Assembly (NCBI GenBank): GCA_900315345.1
Contig: OMYP01000007.1
Coordinates: 245,115 to 309,114 of the forward strand
DNA: 64,000 bases
From: an uncultured Selenomonadales bacterium
GTDB lineage: Bacteria > Bacillota > Negativicutes > Acidaminococcales > Acidaminococcaceae
Reading direction: 5' to 3'
Shown here: positions 35,594 through 44,400 of the stretch, piece by piece
Layout of the letters: every line of letters begins with the position of its first letter
How positions within the stretch are numbered: position 1 is the stretch's first letter
Notes under the pieces: model-generated
What the model saw: only the letters and a program-made list of their open reading frames with translations
Told to the model about the DNA's origin: nothing
The model's database searches: none
Made by a program: the position numbers and the translations under genes

Positions 35594-37099
35594 ATGTCTT
35601 ACACACAAAAACTTTTCGGGACGGACGCAGAAGGTAAGTTCCGCCATTTTTTCAGTATCATGCTCCCCATCCTCATAACACAGACCGCTATCATGGGCAT
35701 GAATTTTTTTGATACCATCATGAGCGGTCACGCAGGCGCAGAACAACTGGCAGGAACCTCCATCGGGGGCAACCTCTGGATGCCCGTCTTCACTACAATT
35801 AATGGAATACTCATCGCAGCCACGCCGCTTACCGCACACCTGTTGGGAGCCGGCCAGCGCAGGAAAACAGGCCGCATCGTCTGCCACGGATTATGCCTGG
35901 CCATTCTGTTTTCCGTTTTCTGTTTCATTGCAGGGAGTCTGTTTCTGCAGCCTTTTATCAACAGCCTGGGGCTGGAACCTCAGGTAGCGCATATCGCCGT
36001 TTATTATCTGGCCGGAGTGGGCATCGGCATCATCCCCTTTTTCATGGGCACCGTGCTGCGGGCCTTTATTGACACCCTGGGCGGAACCCGCCTTACCATG
36101 CAGGTCTATTTGGCAGCCCTGCCGGTCAACGGGGCCCTGAATTATGTTCTGATCTACGGAAAGATGGGCCTGCCCCCGCTGGGGGGGATCGGCGCAGGTA
36201 TCGGAACCGGCATCACCTGCTGGCTGATATTCGGTATGTTTGTCCTGATTATCCGGCATCATTCCCAGTACAGGGATATTAAAATTTTCAGAGAGCATGT
36301 CTCCAGAAAAAATTGTTGCAGTGTCGCACATCAAAAGCAGGAAGAAACCCGGTCTGATAAAGAAAGAAATTCTTCCCTCCGGAAAGGGGATTTATTGTCT
36401 GAAACCGAAAGAGAAACTTTTCTCAGTAAAACACTTTTGCTGGAATATCTGCGAATCGGTGTTCCCATTGGCCTGTCAATTTTTATGGAGACTAGCATTT
36501 TCGGCGTTGTAGCTTTCCTGGTGGCCCGCTTTGGCACCGCTGCAATCGCTGCCAGCCAGGCTTCCATGAACTTTGCCAGCCTGCTGTACATGCTGCCCCT
36601 CAGCGTGTCCATGAGTATGACCATCCTAACCGGCATTGAAGCCGGCGCCCGCCGCTGGCGCAATGCGGAACAATATGGCAACGCCGGACTGGCATTCAAC
36701 TGGACTTGCGCCCTGGTTTTGCCCGCCCTCTGCTACCTGATGCGCTATCCCATCGCCCATATGTATGTAACCGAGCCGGAGGTAATTGATGTCTGTGTCC
36801 GTTTCCTTACCTACGGCTGCCTTTTCACCATGGGTGACGCCGTGGCTGCGCCCATCCAGGGTATCCTGCGGGGTTACAAGGATGTAAACGCTCCTTTTTA
36901 TTCCAGCCTTATTGCCTACTGGGGCATTTGCGCACCCCTGGGTCTGTACTTTGATTATATGCTGAATCACGGTCCCTACTCCTATTGGCAGAGCCTGGAT
37001 ATCGGCATCTTTGTTTCCGCCCTGATCTTGTTTTTGCGATTGCTGCATATCCGCCGGAAACTGCGCAGGGAAAATGAAATTTATGGAAACACTGATTAA
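35594..37099 (+). CDS. MATE-family efflux transporter
   Basis: This 501-residue protein has twelve membrane segments and opens with FFSIMLPILITQTAIMGMNFFDTIM. The second half starts EYLRIGVPIGLSIFMETS, and the two halves are MATE repeats. It exports cationic drugs or metabolites in exchange for Na+ or H+. A polar insert of about 45 residues (roughly 233-278, rich in Lys, Ser and Glu) lengthens the loop between halves. AAGGA lies six bases before the ATG. The substrate is unknown. Confidence 0.92.
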   Translation: MSYTQKLFGTDAEGKFRHFFSIMLPILITQTAIMGMNFFDTIMSGHAGAEQLAGTSIGGNLWMPVFTTINGILIAATPLTAHLLGAGQRRKTGRIVCHGLCLAILFSVFCFIAGSLFLQPFINSLGLEPQVAHIAVYYLAGVGIGIIPFFMGTVLRAFIDTLGGTRLTMQVYLAALPVNGALNYVLIYGKMGLPPLGGIGAGIGTGITCWLIFGMFVLIIRHHSQYRDIKIFREHVSRKNCCSVAHQKQEETRSDKERNSSLRKGDLLSETERETFLSKTLLLEYLRIGVPIGLSIFMETSIFGVVAFLVARFGTAAIAASQASMNFASLLYMLPLSVSMSMTILTGIEAGARRWRNAEQYGNAGLAFNWTCALVLPALCYLMRYPIAHMYVTEPEVIDVCVRFLTYGCLFTMGDAVAAPIQGILRGYKDVNAPFYSSLIAYWGICAPLGLYFDYMLNHGPYSYWQSLDIGIFVSALILFLRLLHIRRKLRRENEIYGNTD

Positions 37100-37107
37100 A
37101 TCTCCCT

Positions 37108-37146
37108 ATGAACGCCGTTCAAAATGTCGAATGGCGTTCTTTTTTT
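37108..37146 (+). terminator. Rho-independent terminator after MATE gene
   Basis: GAACGCC pairs with GGCGTTC and is followed by eight T residues. Confidence 0.88.
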
Positions 37147-37310
37147 GCAAAAAGTTTTTACTTTATTATGCAAATACATTTTGCCACAAAAAAGACTTAT
37201 TTTCGTCATGGTTTTGCCTAATCCCTCTGGTATGATACAAACAACAAAATAAAGGAGCCCTAAGGGAATCGGGGAAACAGACAAAGCAGTACATGCGGGA
37301 GGAAAGAATC

Positions 37311-38039
37311 ATGATGTACAAAAAATTGCAGAAAGTTTTGGCGGTAGCGTTAATGACCAGTTTCTTAAGCACGTCCTTCCTTGTGGGCGTATCGGAAGCC
37401 GCTGCCGCAAGCCATAACGGTGGCCGGGGCCCGGCCCAGCACCAGCAGATCCGTCCCCAGAAGAGAAGCGCACCGCAGCATAAAGCGCAGCCCATAGCAC
37501 ATAAAAGTGCACCGCAGCACAAAGCGCAACCCATGATGCATAAAGGCGGCTCCTCCCATCACGGCAAAGCCGTCCATAAAAGCGCGTCACATCACAAGGC
37601 ACAGCCTATGATGCACAAGAGCGGACCCAGCCATCATGGTCCTACCGTTCATAAAAATGGATCCCACCACAAAGCGCAGCCTATGGCGCACAAAAACGGA
37701 TCCATCCATCGCGGCCCTGCCGTTCATAAAAACGGGGCCCATCACAAGGCTCATCCGATGATGCACAAAGGCGACACTATCCACCGGGGGCCGGTCATGC
37801 ACAAAAGTGACCACAGACATGGCGGTCCGGTAGTTGTTCATAGAAGTGAACCTCAGCATCATCAGCCCACTGTGATTCACCATTATCCAGTTCATTCCCA
37901 TCATCACGAAAGCTATCGCAAAGACGATACGGGCAAAGTAATCGGTGCACTGCTCATCGGCGGCATCATCGGCGCCATTATCGCCAACAATAACCATCAC
38001 CACAACAATGTGGAAACAGTGGAATACGCAGTTGAATAA
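37311..38039 (+). CDS. Exported histidine-rich repeat protein
   Basis: This 242-residue protein has a signal peptide (VLAVALMTSFLSTSFLVGV, then SEAAAA). Residues about 40-180 hold imperfect repeats of the type HHKAQPMMHKSG and HHGPTVHKNGS. The mature part has about 40 histidines. A C-terminal glycine-rich hydrophobic segment (VIGALLIGGIIGAIIANN) is followed by HHH. Repeated His pairs suggest binding of Zn, Ni, Cu or heme at the surface or in the periplasm. No family is recognised. GGGAGGA precedes the ATG at 37311. Confidence 0.8.
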   Translation: MMYKKLQKVLAVALMTSFLSTSFLVGVSEAAAASHNGGRGPAQHQQIRPQKRSAPQHKAQPIAHKSAPQHKAQPMMHKGGSSHHGKAVHKSASHHKAQPMMHKSGPSHHGPTVHKNGSHHKAQPMAHKNGSIHRGPAVHKNGAHHKAHPMMHKGDTIHRGPVMHKSDHRHGGPVVVHRSEPQHHQPTVIHHYPVHSHHHESYRKDDTGKVIGALLIGGIIGAIIANNNHHHNNVETVEYAVE

Positions 38040-38103
38040 AAACCGCAAAGATTGTTTTGCGAATCAGATAAAGACACCTCCCTTTACATAACACCCCTCT
38101 CTG

Positions 38104-38148
38104 AAAAAGGACTGGTGCAGGATTGATTCCTGCCCAGCCCTTTTTTCT
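38104..38148 (+). terminator. Rho-independent terminator
   Basis: GGACTGGTGCAGG pairs with CCTGCCCAGCCC around ATTGATT, allowing one mismatch, followed by T residues. It lies between the convergent histidine-rich and SH3-tailed genes. Confidence 0.82.
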
Positions 38149-38158
38149 TTATGTTTAA

Positions 38159-39439
38159 TTAATAATTATACGGTGTGTCGACTCCCTGGATGAACTGTCC
38201 GCTTACATACCCTTCCGTACCGTCGTCCAGTTTTACTTTTGCCCATTTAGGGACAAAGTACTTATCCCCGGTCTGTGACACAAAGCCCAGCACCGTCAGC
38301 GGATAGCCGTTATCCTTTTCTCCCAGGATGGCGCAGTCTGTATTGGGAGCCTGACGGATCCGCACGCCATCGCCCTTAATGGACGCCCGGCCCATCATCT
38401 TCTGGAAACGGATCTGACCGCCCCTGTCGCTGATATCGGCCTTGCCAAGCTGCAACAGCTCATTATTTTTGTTCAGCAGCACAGCCATGGCGTTGGTGGT
38501 AACCGCATTTTCACCTTCCCCGGAATAAAAGTCCGTCAGGCGGATAAACGTATTGGGATCTTCCAGCATCTCCGGCACAAACACCGTCATGTGCCGGTGC
38601 AGGTATAACGCATTGGTAGAAGTCATAGCCGTGCCGGTAAATGTGCTCCATGTAAGACCTACCCAGGAAGGATTGCCGTGGTAATCGTTTTTCACAAACA
38701 GGAAATAATGATCCCGATCCCGTTGTTCCATCACAATACGGAATCCCTTCTCCGCCATTACATTCCACATGTCCTGTTTATTGGGATTGGAAACATTCAG
38801 GCAATAGTAGTCACCAAAATACGGGACCGTTTCATATTCACTCAGGTTATACGTATTGGACGGCACGTTTTTGTCGTAAAAACTCCTTGGATTATAGGAT
38901 CTCTCATAGGCATACAGGAGCATGGATATGGGATACCAGCCCGTGGCGTCGTCGTAGCGCACATAGGTTCCGTCTAAAGCCGGACTGCAGTTGTGTACAT
39001 GGGCTTCCCCCTCGTCCATGAAGCTGAATCCCACCTGTTCTCCAAAGGAAGTGCTAAACCGTTCCGGAGTAAATTTTTTATAATTTTCCAGGGTGTTGCG
39101 TAAGTTTTCCCCGGTCAGGCGGATGCCGGTCTCTCCCGCACCGGCCGTATGGGTCTTCCAGATATAGGATGTGGCCAGCTCTTCTCTTACCTGCCCGCTG
39201 CCGTCAAAGGCTTCCAAGGCAATGTAAGGAGCGCCGGCAGAGCTTACCATAGAGCGCTGCCCGGGGCCTTCCATTCCCTTTCCCTCCAGGGAAAGCACGT
39301 ACATCCTTGCGGTCACTTTCCCGCTTTCGTCCTTCTTTTCATAAACGCCGTCCTGTGGCAGCGCGGCCCAGACGGATGCAGAAACCATGAGGAGCACTGT
39401 CATTACGAGAATGGTGAAAAGTATGCGTATGCGTTTCAT
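38159..39439 (-). CDS. Exported protein with C-terminal SH3-like domain
   Basis: This 426-residue protein has a clear signal peptide (ILFTILVMTVLLMVSASVWA). The central region, about residues 25-340, is unrecognised and aromatic-rich (FMDEGEAHVHNC, WYPISMLLYAYE). The last 75 residues form a bacterial SH3 domain (GDGVRIRQAPNTDC, WAKVKLDDGTEGYVSGQFI), which usually binds cell-wall peptides. A periplasmic envelope role is likely. It forms a single transcription unit between a terminator and a foldback repeat. Confidence 0.7.
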   Translation of the reverse strand: MKRIRILFTILVMTVLLMVSASVWAALPQDGVYEKKDESGKVTARMYVLSLEGKGMEGPGQRSMVSSAGAPYIALEAFDGSGQVREELATSYIWKTHTAGAGETGIRLTGENLRNTLENYKKFTPERFSTSFGEQVGFSFMDEGEAHVHNCSPALDGTYVRYDDATGWYPISMLLYAYERSYNPRSFYDKNVPSNTYNLSEYETVPYFGDYYCLNVSNPNKQDMWNVMAEKGFRIVMEQRDRDHYFLFVKNDYHGNPSWVGLTWSTFTGTAMTSTNALYLHRHMTVFVPEMLEDPNTFIRLTDFYSGEGENAVTTNAMAVLLNKNNELLQLGKADISDRGGQIRFQKMMGRASIKGDGVRIRQAPNTDCAILGEKDNGYPLTVLGFVSQTGDKYFVPKWAKVKLDDGTEGYVSGQFIQGVDTPYNY

Positions 39440-39463
39440 GTCTTTGGCCTCCTGTCATGTAAT

Positions 39464-39690
39464 AAATTGAAGTTTTTGTGTGCATAAAATTATGCGGCAA
39501 GGGAAAGGCGTGAGCAAACCGTCGGAGGCGATTGCGTCATTCCATGAGATGAATTTCGCCGTCGTGGCGAGACTGTTCGAGGGACGAAGTCCCGAGTTTC
39601 GAAGCCACAGGCGAATGAATCCATGTAATAGCAATCGGTGACGGGTTTGCGATGCCTTTGCCTGACAGCATAATTTTGGCACATTAATTC
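39464..39690. repeat. Dispersed foldback repeat, copy B (most complete)
   Basis: About 225 bases form one long imperfect inverted repeat. The ends GTGTGC..AAAATTATGC and its complement GCATAATTTTGGCACAT match, and inner arms include GGCGATTGC / CAATCGG, ATTCCATG / CATGTAAT and TTCGCC / GGCGAA. The central hairpin is GGGAC-GAA-GTCCC. The core of copy A at 4589-4738 has GGGGC-GAA-GCCCC: a compensatory pair change. No transposase is near. It resembles a non-autonomous (MITE-like) element or structured intergenic repeat. Confidence 0.85.
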
Positions 39691-39765
39691 TTGTTTATAT
39701 TTTATCATAGAAATCATTTTAATAACACATACAGATTTATCTGTCCGCAAAATCTCCCCCCACTT

Positions 39766-39794
39766 TTGCACTGGTAATACAGATATAGTATAAT
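39766..39794 (+). promoter_or_regulatory. Promoter of the PAP2 gene
   Basis: TTGCAC (39766-39771) and TATAAT (39789-39794) are exactly 17 bases apart, 35 bases upstream of the start codon. Confidence 0.72.
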
Positions 39795-39829
39795 AATAAA
39801 GTAAAAATAATTTATAGGAAGTGTTAGCT

Positions 39830-40363
39830 ATGCCTGTAGCAATACCTGATGCCGTTCTTCAGATAGATGGCGGCATTCTGCTTTTTATCCAGGACAATCT
39901 GCGTTCTCCGGCGCTGACGCCGATTTTTAAAGGGATTTCCGATTACGGTACCATCGTCATGTGCGTTTATCTGGCCATTATGTTGCTGTGGGACAAGCGG
40001 AAACTTTTTCCCATCGCTTCTGCCTGCGTGGTAAGTGGACTCATCGGTACGTACATAAAAATCTGGCTCAAAAAAACGGTGATGCGCCCCCGTCCGTTCC
40101 TGGAAATTTCCGGACTGGAGCCCCTGTTTAAACGTCCCAAGGATTTTTCTTTCCCGTCAGGGCACACGGTGCTGGCATTTTCCATTGCCTTTATCGCCTA
40201 TCGCATCCTGCCGAAAAAATACAGCATTCCTGCCATCTGCATCGCTGCGCTGGTAGCTTTCGCACGACTGTACATGGGCGTCCACTATCCGACAGATATC
40301 TTGGGCGGCATCTGCGTAGGCTATATCGCAGGCTTCATTACGGAATTTTTGTACAAAAGATAG
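39830..40363 (+). CDS. PAP2-family phosphatase, undecaprenyl-diphosphatase type
   Basis: This protein of about 177 residues has six membrane segments. The three phosphatase motifs are KKTVMRPRP near residue 80, FPSGHTV near 110 and ARLYMGVHYPTD near 149. Such enzymes (BcrC-like) dephosphorylate undecaprenyl diphosphate to recycle the peptidoglycan lipid carrier; lipid phosphatases of other specificity share the motifs. The ATG at 39830 has GGAAG eight bases upstream. Its small size and position next to a dipeptidase support a cell-wall role. Confidence 0.85.
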   Translation: MPVAIPDAVLQIDGGILLFIQDNLRSPALTPIFKGISDYGTIVMCVYLAIMLLWDKRKLFPIASACVVSGLIGTYIKIWLKKTVMRPRPFLEISGLEPLFKRPKDFSFPSGHTVLAFSIAFIAYRILPKKYSIPAICIAALVAFARLYMGVHYPTDILGGICVGYIAGFITEFLYKR

Positions 40364-40391
40364 CTTTTATTACAAACGAGGAGGAACAAAA

Positions 40392-41153
40392 ATGAAAAAA
40401 CTCTTTATGCTTGTAACGCTCTGCATCTGCCTTTTAGGATTCTGCCCGCAACCGGCACAGGCCGACGACGACGTAAAATTTTCCAGCGATGCTTCCGGTT
40501 TTGTGCTGCTCACCGACGTGGTGCCAGACGCGATTTTGGAGATTCGTTACTATTCCACTTATAATTTTGTAGGGGACCGCATCGACGGCTATCTGCAACC
40601 CACCGCCTTGTTAACAAAGGAAGCGGCCCAGGCCCTGAAGGCTGTCAGCGATGATGTAAAGAAAAAAGGGTACCGACTGAAAATTTACGATGCCTACCGT
40701 CCTCAAATGGCGGTTTCCCATTTTGCCCGATGGGCGAAGGATTTCAAAGATACCCGCATGAAACCGTATTTTTATCCGGAACTGAAAAAAGACGTGCTGT
40801 TCCCCCTGGGTTACATCGCGGAACGCTCCGGCCACAGCCGGGGCAGCACCGTTGACCTTACCCTGTTCGACATGAAAACAGAAAAAGAAGTGGATATGGG
40901 GGGCACTTTCGATTATTTTGGCGAGCTATCCCATCCTGATTACACAAAAATTACAACAGAACAATTCCGCAACCGCATGATCCTCCGGGAAGCCATGCTC
41001 TCCCACGGGTTTAAACCGCTGGTAGAAGAATGGTGGCACTTCACCCTGAAAGACGAGCCCTATCCGGACACCTATTTCACCTTCCCGGTTACGGAAGCTT
41101 CCGTGGAAAGAGAAACTAAAGCAGTACCTCAGGAAGTAAAACCGGCGGCGTAA
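40392..41153 (+). CDS. Exported D-alanyl-D-alanine dipeptidase (VanX/DdpX family)
   Basis: This 253-residue zinc peptidase hydrolyses D-Ala-D-Ala. It has a signal peptide (LVTLCICLLGFCPQPAQA). Metal ligands are in RSGHSRGSTVDL (His and Asp) near residue 143 and EEWWHF near 217, where Glu and His belong to the active site; IYDAYRPQ near 98 is the conserved arginine block. An exported VanX is typical of Gram-negative DdpX-type salvage, not vancomycin resistance, and no vanHA genes are present. GAGGA precedes the ATG. Confidence 0.93.
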   Translation: MKKLFMLVTLCICLLGFCPQPAQADDDVKFSSDASGFVLLTDVVPDAILEIRYYSTYNFVGDRIDGYLQPTALLTKEAAQALKAVSDDVKKKGYRLKIYDAYRPQMAVSHFARWAKDFKDTRMKPYFYPELKKDVLFPLGYIAERSGHSRGSTVDLTLFDMKTEKEVDMGGTFDYFGELSHPDYTKITTEQFRNRMILREAMLSHGFKPLVEEWWHFTLKDEPYPDTYFTFPVTEASVERETKAVPQEVKPAA

Positions 41154-41242
41154 CAACTAAGAACTACTGATCCATTAAACCCGGCGGCTATTTGAAAAGC
41201 AATTCTTTTGAAATCAAAGCCTTTTACGTTACAAACAAAAAT

Positions 41243-41285
41243 ACAGCCTTTGCTTATGTTTTCGCCAGGCAAAGGCTGTTTGTTA
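41243..41285 (+). terminator. Rho-independent terminator
   Basis: ACAGCCTTTGC pairs with GCAAAGGCTGT, followed by TTGTT. It separates the dipeptidase and macro-domain genes. Confidence 0.75.
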
Positions 41286-41298
41286 CAAGGAGTAAATT

Positions 41299-42537
41299 AT
41301 GTCCGTAACATTTATCCGCAGCGACATCACCAAATTGAAAGTAGACGCCATCGTCAATGCAGCCAATAACGAGCTGCGGGGCGGCGGCGGTGTGGACGGC
41401 GCCATCCATAGGGCGGCGGGCAGCGAACTGTATGCTTACTGCAAAACGTTAGGAGGCTGCCCCACCGGCGGCGCAAAAATTTCCCCCGGGTTCAATCTGC
41501 CTGCAAAATATATCATCCATACAGTAGGACCGGTATGGCGGGGAGGCGCATTCCACGAGAAAACACTGCTGACTTCCTGTTATCTGCGCTCCCTGGAGCT
41601 GGCTCAGAAATATAATTGCACAACTGTGGCTTTCCCTTTGATCTCCGCAGGCGCGTATGGTTACCCTTATAACGACGCACTGCAGGTTGCGTATGACACC
41701 TGCAATTTATTTCTGAAAGAAACAAAAGCGGACATAGATATTTTCATCGTCCTGTACCATGGTTCGCCTAATGTCAGAAGGCATACGAATCGCACCGCCT
41801 TTGAGCTGCCGGACAATGCTATGTTTACGCACGTGGCAGCTTATATCAGGGAAAACTATCACTTCGATGCGGAAGAAGCGAAAATGACGGAAGCCGATTC
41901 CCCGGAAGACGGAGTATTGGATTCATCCGGTTTCATATTTTCAGAACCTGACATTCGCTTCCAGATGGCCAGCGAACCGCCGACGCAAAGCAAAAAGATT
42001 AGGGCCGCAAAGAAAGCGAAAAAACAATTTACTGATTTTGAAGAAGGCCTCGATTTCTCCTGTGACATGGGATCCGCTTCTGCAATGGCTGACAGTCTTC
42101 CTGCACCAGCCAAAGAGAAGAAGCTTCTTTCTAAAATGAGATTCCAAATGGCATCCGGGGATTTAGCCGGCCCCTGGATGCTTGACAGAGAGAATCTTTC
42201 CGTAGAAGAAACCTTCACCCAGATGCTGCTGCGCTTCATGGAAGAAAAACACATGACGCCGCCGGAGCTTTACAACAACGCCTGTCTGGACCGGAAACTG
42301 TTTTCAAAAATCCAAAGCAACATTGATTACCAGCCGAAAAAATATACGGCCGTGCGTCTTGCACTGGCCTTACAGCTTTCGCCGGAAGAAACCGATGCCT
42401 TGCTGGAGACCGCAGGTTTTGCCCTGTCCCGCAGCAAGATTACGGATTTGGTCATCTCTTACTGTATTGCCAACAACAAGCGGGCCGTATGGGAAGTGAA
42501 CGGCATTTTAGAAGACTGGGGGCTGGCAACGATTTAA
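41299..42537 (+). CDS. Macro-domain protein with C-terminal helical domain
   Basis: This 412-residue protein starts with a macro domain (about residues 1-170): [23 protein letters not shown] and [12 protein letters not shown] bind ADP-ribose or remove it, as in YmdB-type deacetylases and hydrolases. A variable linker (about 185-285) has Lys/Ala-rich stretches. A C-terminal helical domain (295-412) shows [12 protein letters not shown] and [20 protein letters not shown], a form common in Firmicutes and reminiscent of XRE-like helices. The enzyme may reverse ADP-ribosylation of a target. A vWA gene follows on the same strand after a repeat and a terminator. Confidence 0.88.
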   Translation: MSVTFIRSDITKLKVDAIVNAANNELRGGGGVDGAIHRAAGSELYAYCKTLGGCPTGGAKISPGFNLPAKYIIHTVGPVWRGGAFHEKTLLTSCYLRSLELAQKYNCTTVAFPLISAGAYGYPYNDALQVAYDTCNLFLKETKADIDIFIVLYHGSPNVRRHTNRTAFELPDNAMFTHVAAYIRENYHFDAEEAKMTEADSPEDGVLDSSGFIFSEPDIRFQMASEPPTQSKKIRAAKKAKKQFTDFEEGLDFSCDMGSASAMADSLPAPAKEKKLLSKMRFQMASGDLAGPWMLDRENLSVEETFTQMLLRFMEEKHMTPPELYNNACLDRKLFSKIQSNIDYQPKKYTAVRLALALQLSPEETDALLETAGFALSRSKITDLVISYCIANNKRAVWEVNGILEDWGLATI

Positions 42538-42538
42538 T

Positions 42539-42690
42539 GTCTCTTGGACGGGCATTGTTATGGCTCGTGCACTGCGCATCACGCTTCTTGCGTTCTGCGG
42601 TGCACTGCATGTACATGCCCGTGACCAATCACCTGCGCCCTTCGGGCTTGCCTCTTGGACGGGCATTGTAAATGTCGCCTGACAGGCGAC
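42539..42690. repeat. Intergenic repeat with internal direct copies
   Basis: CTCTTGGACGGGCATTGT occurs twice (about 42541 and 42652), and GTGCACTGC twice within it. ACGGGCAT is inverted as ATGCCCGT, and a small hairpin GTCGCC-TGACA-GGCGAC (42674-42690) closes the block. There is no supported gene. It looks like a composite of an interspersed repeat. Confidence 0.6.
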
Positions 42691-42717
42691 CACTCCAATT
42701 TGGTTTTATAATAAAAT

Positions 42718-42754
42718 CAGACTGTAAGGAAAAAATCCTTACAGTCTTTTTTAA
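42718..42754 (+). terminator. Strong rho-independent terminator
   Basis: GACTGTAAGGA pairs perfectly with TCCTTACAGTC around five A residues, and six T residues follow. It ends the macro-domain transcript. Confidence 0.93.
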
Positions 42755-42898
42755 TACGCAGGCAATAAAAAATTTTAACGAATTGCTGATTGCAAAAAAT
42801 CACAGAATTAAAACAAACCCACACTGATTCATTTAACAGATAATAATTCAGGCAAAACAAAGTCGTGAAAAATTAAATTCAGCCAAGGAGGAAACAAC

Positions 42899-43549
42899 AT
42901 GAAAAAAGGATTAACGGAAATGCTTTTCATCTTAGACCGCAGCGGCTCCATGAGTGGACTGGAAAAAGAAACTATCGGCGGCTTCAATTCGCTGATTGAA
43001 AAACAAAAAAAGATAGAAGGAAGCGCCGTCGTCAGCACGGTTTTGTTCGATGGGGAAATGGATGTGATCCACGACAGGGTTCCGCTGGAAAAAATTAAAG
43101 AGCTTACGGAAAAAGAATACTACGCCCGGGGCTGCACTGCGTTACTGGACGCAGTAGGCCACAGCGTAAAACATATCCGCAAAGTGCAGAAGAACCTGCC
43201 GGAAGAAGAAAAGCCGGAAAAAACCATTGTGGTCATCACCACCGACGGGGAAGAAAATTCAAGCTGTGAATACAGTCTTGAAAAAGTAAAGCGCCTGCTG
43301 AGCCGGATGCAGGAAAAGCACAAATGGGAATTCCTGTTCCTGGGGGCTAATATCGATGCCGTAACAGCCGCAGGACGAATCGGTATTTCCGCCAGACACG
43401 CCGTACGGTACAAATCAGACAGGCATGGTACTGCATTGAACTACAAAGTGGTAGGCGAAGCCATGTGCTGTATGCGCAGAATGGATGCGGCTCTTGCTGA
43501 TGACTGGAAAGCCGAAATCGAAGAAGACGTGGCCAAACGGGGCGAATAA
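42899..43549 (+). CDS. von Willebrand factor A domain protein
   Basis: This 216-residue cytoplasmic protein is almost wholly one vWA domain. The MIDAS metal site is LDRSGSMSG at residues 12-20, with the conserved threonine (GCTALLDA, about residue 80) and TTDGEEN near 115. vWA proteins mediate metal-dependent protein contacts, often with AAA+ ATPases or enzymes. GGAGG lies seven bases before the ATG. Location just after the macro-domain gene suggests a linked role, though a terminator lies between them. Confidence 0.88.
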   Translation: MKKGLTEMLFILDRSGSMSGLEKETIGGFNSLIEKQKKIEGSAVVSTVLFDGEMDVIHDRVPLEKIKELTEKEYYARGCTALLDAVGHSVKHIRKVQKNLPEEEKPEKTIVVITTDGEENSSCEYSLEKVKRLLSRMQEKHKWEFLFLGANIDAVTAAGRIGISARHAVRYKSDRHGTALNYKVVGEAMCCMRRMDAALADDWKAEIEEDVAKRGE

Positions 43550-43578
43550 CGAACAAATCTCTTTTTCTGAAATAAAAA

Positions 43579-44400
43579 TCAAGCACCTTCCCTGCGAATC
43601 CGTTCTTCCATGTACCCATGAACCACCTTGCGCATCTCAGAAAACCGCTGTTTCGTTTCCTCATTTTGACTGGGAAATTGCAGCACCTTTTCCAGATAAC
43701 CCTGTTCTTTCATCAGGCGTACGCTTACAGGATATACCAGCCCGAACACAAAGGAAATATGCCCCAGCAGCAGGTCCGCCGGTGTCTTCATCCAGTTGCG
43801 GTGCAGGTTCTGGCACTGCAATATTTTCTCATAAACCGCATCGGTAACAGGCGACATAAGAAAAACGTCTTCCGCCACACTGTAAATTTCCTTTCGGGGC
43901 GTTTCTACATTTACCCGCAGGATGTCGATCTTGTCCGCATCCCGTAAAATTGTAGCAAAGCGATATTCCCTTTCTGTCAGGTCATCCGGCAGCTGATATA
44001 CATTATGCAGCCGGATGGCCTTTTCTATCAGCTGAAAATCATCCTGACCACTCTCATGTGTGTCTTTCGATATTATTTCCAAAAAATTTCCGATCAGCCC
44101 GTCACGGAACAGAATGTCCGCACTAAGCTCTGCATGATTGACGGAAAGGGCATCCCGGAAGGTGTGGAAACGGCGCAACTGTTCAAAGCGCCCAATGTCA
44201 TGGAGCATTCCAAGGAGCCAGACAAGGTCTTTATCGTATCCCTTCAAGCCCAGTTCGTCGGCAATCAGATCGCACAACGCTGCCACACGGAAAGTATGAT
44301 CCACTTTCAATTTCACTTTTACATCGGTCAGATCATAGTTTGAAACATAGTTTTTAAAACTCTCTTCAACTTTTTTTCGATAAATATTTATGTTACGCAT
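43579..44400 (-). CDS. HD-domain phosphohydrolase
   Basis: This 273-residue protein carries the HD metal-binding series: DHTFRVAAL near residue 34, LGMLHDIGRFEQ near 63, VNHAELSADIL near 87 and ILRDADKIDIL near 152. Substrate cannot be inferred; HD hydrolases act on nucleotides or nucleotide signals. Its start overlaps the leuD stop by eight bases, so it is translationally coupled to leuC-leuD, an unusual partner. Confidence 0.85.
   Translation of the reverse strand: MRNINIYRKKVEESFKNYVSNYDLTDVKVKLKVDHTFRVAALCDLIADELGLKGYDKDLVWLLGMLHDIGRFEQLRRFHTFRDALSVNHAELSADILFRDGLIGNFLEIISKDTHESGQDDFQLIEKAIRLHNVYQLPDDLTEREYRFATILRDADKIDILRVNVETPRKEIYSVAEDVFLMSPVTDAVYEKILQCQNLHRNWMKTPADLLLGHISFVFGLVYPVSVRLMKEQGYLEKVLQFPSQNEETKQRFSEMRKVVHGYMEERIRREGA

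Noticed and set aside
40392..41153. Vancomycin resistance from the VanX-like gene
   Set aside because: No vanH, vanA/B or regulators are nearby, and the protein has an export signal as in DdpX-type salvage enzymes.
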